Positions 60,621-64,000 of a stretch of DNA of 64,000 nt are shown piece after piece. Below the pieces are notes generated by a model that worked only from the letters and a program-made list of their open reading frames with translations, was not told where the DNA came from and made no database searches. The translations under genes were made by a program, and so were the position numbers. How positions within the stretch are numbered: the stretch's first letter is position 1; every line of letters begins with the position of its first letter. The stretch is from Macrobrachium rosenbergii (lineage: Eukaryota > Arthropoda > Malacostraca > Decapoda > Palaemonidae): the NCBI RefSeq assembly GCF_040412425.1, contig NC_089741.1, positions 36,036,522 to 36,100,521 on the forward strand. The letters run 5' to 3'.

Positions 60621-61024
60621 TTATAGTTTTTAATGTGCTGTTTGTGAAAAATTCTCATGAATCAAAAAATTAGACAACATACATTTCGCAGTTATGAAAG
60701 TATATCAGTAGTTGTGAATATGCTAAAAAAATAGCTTTCGTTCCATGGAGGTTCAAGAAGACACAGCCATAAACCTAAAATATCATGAAATCAAATGCAA
60801 TTATTTACCAGTCCAAACGTTACTGGGCATCACACTTTCTTGTAATAAATGATCTTGGCTTGATCTCTCCAAAATTATTAATCTCTAGATGGTTACTTTA
60901 CAACCGTCATTGACTCCGCCGCCTCCGTGAAATTCCACCATTCCCATCTTTCCTGTGCTTTCACTTCCACAGATTTCCACTCGTCTCCGTGTGATAACGT
61001 TTGAATAAACTAACAAAATGATAG

Positions 61025-61513
61025 TCTGGGATCGTAAGGTTTAGCCATTTGCTGAGTTATGTTGACTATAACAAGCAAAATTCTGCAAGGAATGAACTAT
61101 GGCAGCCAACCTCCTACTACAGGGATACTGATTTTTTCTTATGCACAGACTACTGTAAAGAAGACATGAATGTAGACTGTGATAAAACAAATGAGACCGA
61201 GGCAAGAAAAAATAGCTATGAACGTGCAGCAAGCCTCTTAATTGATGCTGTTATGAGAATAGACACTACATTTTTCAATGCGGCATTAAAGACTGGCACG
61301 TCCTCATTTGACGCGAAATTTAAAAGACCCAGGATGAGGCGAAAGAAAAAATTCGGAGGGCCCTGTAAATTTGTTAACTAAAGAACACATCGCAGACCGC
61401 TGCCAAAAACCAAGCAACGCTCTAACCTCTGAAGGACATTCGAACATTGACGACAGGAACTGCAAGGTTTTCCGGATGTGCCATCACGCAAAGAACAACT
61501 ACGGACCCTCTGG
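61025..61513 (+). CDS. Unknown open reading frame with a probable frameshift
   Basis: A frame open from 61025 to 61381 (first ATG at 61148, DMNVDCDKTNE onward) reads YERAASLLIDAVMRIDTTFF, NAALKTGTSSFDAKFKRP and RMRRKKK, then ends soon after an A run (61344-61349). In the next frame the sequence continues open to 61513: NSEGPVNLLTKEHIADRC, QKPSNALTSEGHSNIDDR, NCKVFRMCHHAKNNYG. The A run is the likely shift point, as in the PPP1R14-like exons. A 90-codon frame on the opposite strand (61378-61650) overlaps the second half, so coding there is not certain. No family recognised. Confidence 0.35.
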
Positions 61514-61650
61514 GTAGCTTCGAATATCCCAGCAACACTCCCTTTGCAACCAAGATCTATCTGTGCTCGTAACGGCACATTTAGCTTGAAAGCTCTGGCC
61601 TGCAATGGTGTGCCTACTATTATGGTGTGAACCATGAATTGCATAAACAA

Positions 61651-62690
61651 TTAACATGTGGCTATTTGATTAATGAATTTGCTACAAGAGGGCCAACGCC
61701 AATCAGATTATAATAAATAAGAACTATGGATCTTTTTTTATGAATTTTAGCGAGTTAATGTGTCGTCGCGGCATTATGCTTTTCTAACACCCGTTTGAAT
61801 TACATCTTGTCGAATAAACCTGAAATGGTCCGTCTCTGTTCATTAGCCTGACCAATCATAAATCATAAGGAACTATGAGAAAAATCATACATATGCTTCC
61901 TTTGACTGTATAATGTTTTTTAATTGGCTACAAAAAACTTAGCGTAAGACAAATAAGCGCATGCGCAGATCGGACCTCAGTCTGTTGTCCTTTTATTATA
62001 ATTATATATAGATAATCACTACTAATTAACATACTTAGAATATTTCATGTAACCGGGAAATTTAAGCATACGATCCTTTCTTTGCACAATTAGCTGAAAT
62101 GCCCTACATTTCATTTGAAAGAGATATTAGACGAAGGTGAGACTGTCTACATGCCTTATGCAATTATATTTTGTTTCGAAACGCATTTACATCCATGACA
62201 AAATTTTCAAATCATATTATCAAAGTAAAAGCTGATGAAATGCAACGTTCTGTCATTGGTTTGTAATAGAAAGTCTGTCATTAAAGACCTACACATTTTG
62301 TATACTGTATACCCATGTACAAAATCAAAACGCTAAAAAGCATACGTATGCCTCCTTGTACCCTATTATTTTACGAAAAGAGGTACAGTATGCCACATGC
62401 TGGATAAACCTTTGATTATCATATTACTCTAAATTTTCTTTTTGACTTTTAACTTGACTCCTGTGGCCTAGGCCTACTGACAATGTCACCGCTGATCCCC
62501 AAGTGAAGCTAAGCTCATGGAGGTAGGCTATGCGCGAATACTTTCCTTCCTTACAAATTAAATTTAACAGTGGCGAATCTAGTAATTCTACCTTTAGTCA
62601 TGGGTAATAATCTTGTTCTACTATTCGACTAATGAGCGAACACTTCTAGAGAAATAATTACGCCCAAAATGCTTGTAAACATAATGGAAC
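61651..62690. other. No gene recognised
   Basis: AT-rich unique-looking DNA with many stops in all frames. Confidence 0.45.
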
Positions 62691-62852
62691 CGAGGTCTAC
62701 CGCCGGTCACCTCCATCATAAACAACGTCACCAGAGACCTTTACGAACCACATCAACTTACCTGTCGTCCATATTTTAACCTTATTTCGGTGTGGATTGT
62801 TCGTCCTCTTCATCTCTGACACTTCTTTTGTCTTTATGGCTGCTTTTTTTGC

Positions 62853-62957
62853 ATGGAAATGGCTTATTACACACGCGAATTGAAGAAATTTGCGGAGCAC
62901 TGTTTGTATAGTCTGCCGTCGAACAATTTCAAGAAGAAGAAGAAGGCCCAAATGTAA
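62853..62957 (+). CDS. Small open reading frame or first coding exon, unknown
   Basis: ATG in a fair context (TTTGCATGG) opens 34 codons: MEMAYYTRELKKFAEHCLYS, then LPSNNFKKKKKAQM and TAA. AAT|GTAAAC at the end could serve as a donor, making it a first exon. The opposite strand is also open for 101 codons (62697-63002), so either strand or neither may be coding. Confidence 0.25.
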   Translation: MEMAYYTRELKKFAEHCLYSLPSNNFKKKKKAQM

Positions 62958-63892
62958 ACAACTTTCAGGAAAATACTTTGTTTTTGTATGTTGATTCTTC
63001 AAAGGTCAATTTTATAAGTTGGGATACCAATTGACCTTTGACCTGACCATTACTTTGAATAAATATCGTCTGGATTCCTCTCGAGAAAGGTAGGCTGATG
63101 CTCCGTCGACTTGTTAGCTGGCGTAGGCTTTGCTAGCCTACCTTAGACCTACTTTAAAATATAATTTGTATTGTTATACCTTTTTTTTATTTTCGTACGA
63201 CCTTGTTTTATAATTTCAGTGAGTTTTCTCATAGAATTTGAGGTATATCTTTCTTTTATAACCATAGCCGAGTCCGGTTGTAAAATACGTTGTTCTTGGT
63301 GGTTGTTGATAAATTTTACTTTTTCGTTAGGCCTATTCGCCGACTTTCATTAACCTGATGGGGGAACCACAGTTGGAAAATGGGCGATTTTTGAGTGTGG
63401 AAACGGAAAGGATGGATTAGGCAAAGCCACAGGGATGCACCTTAACCTAACCTAGTGCATTAGGCCTATGCTGTATCACACTGGGTCCCCATAAAGGACA
63501 CTGGAGTTATAGAGAACAGACCTAAGTTTTATTTTATTTCTATTCTTTGTCCTTTAAATTATTAATATGGAAACAAAAAGGAAGAGCCACTTTTTATCTC
63601 CACTCAGCATAGCCTACATAGGAAGGAAAAACAATATTTTCTATGGTAATTCAGGGTCCAGTATGAATGCCAGTACTTGAATTGCCATATTAGATGTTTG
63701 TTTTTTTTTACTTCCTGGGCAGTGCACATCATAATAATAAATTTAATTGAAAAATTTAGCCTTTGGAGCACTGAACCTTGTTTTAGGAACACTTGCCATA
63801 TCAATGAAAGATGCTTTTTCCATTTGTTCCCAGAGTTACTTTATAAATATAATTTTAAAATATGGCACTTTTTCAGGTCTTGATGTGACTCT
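62958..63892. other. No gene recognised before the gap
   Basis: Mixed AT-rich DNA with TAGGCCTA- and CCTAACC-like short strings. No supported gene. Confidence 0.45.
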
Positions 63893-64000
63893 NNNNNNNN
63901 NNNNNNNNNNNNNNNNNNNNNNNNNNNNNNNNNNNNNNNNNNNNNNNNNNNNNNNNNNNNNNNNNNNNNNNNNNNNNNNNNNNNNNNNNNNNNNNNNNNN
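63893..64000. other. Assembly gap (Ns)
   Basis: Run of N to the end of the window. Confidence 1.

Noticed and set aside
60905..61000. Short Trp-rich minus-strand frame (DEWKSVEVKAQERWEWW)
   Set aside because: Suggestive composition, but too short and without splice sites; could be an eroded element.
61378..61650. 90-codon minus-strand frame with several Cys
   Set aside because: It overlaps the better plus-strand reading; Cys spacing fits no zinc-binding or disulfide pattern I can name. Not excluded, but not listed.

Overview
This window looks like nuclear DNA of an arthropod, most likely a decapod crustacean such as a shrimp. That is an inference from four things: the extreme density of TA, TC/GA, CA and ATT microsatellites, several abundant SINE-like repeat families, a CCTAA (arthropod telomere type) tract, and intron-split coding sequence with GT/AG junctions. 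There are no bacterial-style genes, operons or CRISPR arrays. The right end runs into an assembly gap of Ns.

Layout. 1-1.27 kb: a 33-bp minisatellite with a tail that recurs at 16.3-17.0 kb. 1.5-2.2 kb: a 194-bp palindrome, then five tandem copies of a tRNA T-arm-like unit. 2.6-31 kb: mostly repeats, made up of microsatellites, minisatellites, copies of two interspersed repeat families and decayed non-LTR retrotransposon fragments. 31.65 kb: a GC-rich candidate first coding exon with two donors. 32-43.6 kb: intron-like DNA with more repeats, including a tRNA-derived SINE bounded by a 12-bp target-site duplication. 43.7-48.4 kb: the one gene I can identify, a PPP1R14-like (CPI-17/PHI-1 family) protein phosphatase 1 inhibitor in three recognisable coding exons. 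51.8-55.8 kb: retrotransposon remnants and a 1.5-kb degenerate A-rich array. 56-63.9 kb: mostly unique sequence with several open stretches that could be exons of unrecognised genes.

How the pieces relate. The PPP1R14-like exons carry two single-base shifts, both in homopolymers (a G run and an A run). Conserved residues continue in the new frame after each one and the splice sites are intact. I read these as likely consensus errors in the assembly, with a young pseudogene as the alternative. The exon at 31.65 kb ends in phase 0 and could be the 5' coding exon of the same gene, but nothing in the sequence proves it. Most long open frames elsewhere come from translated simple repeats and are not genes.
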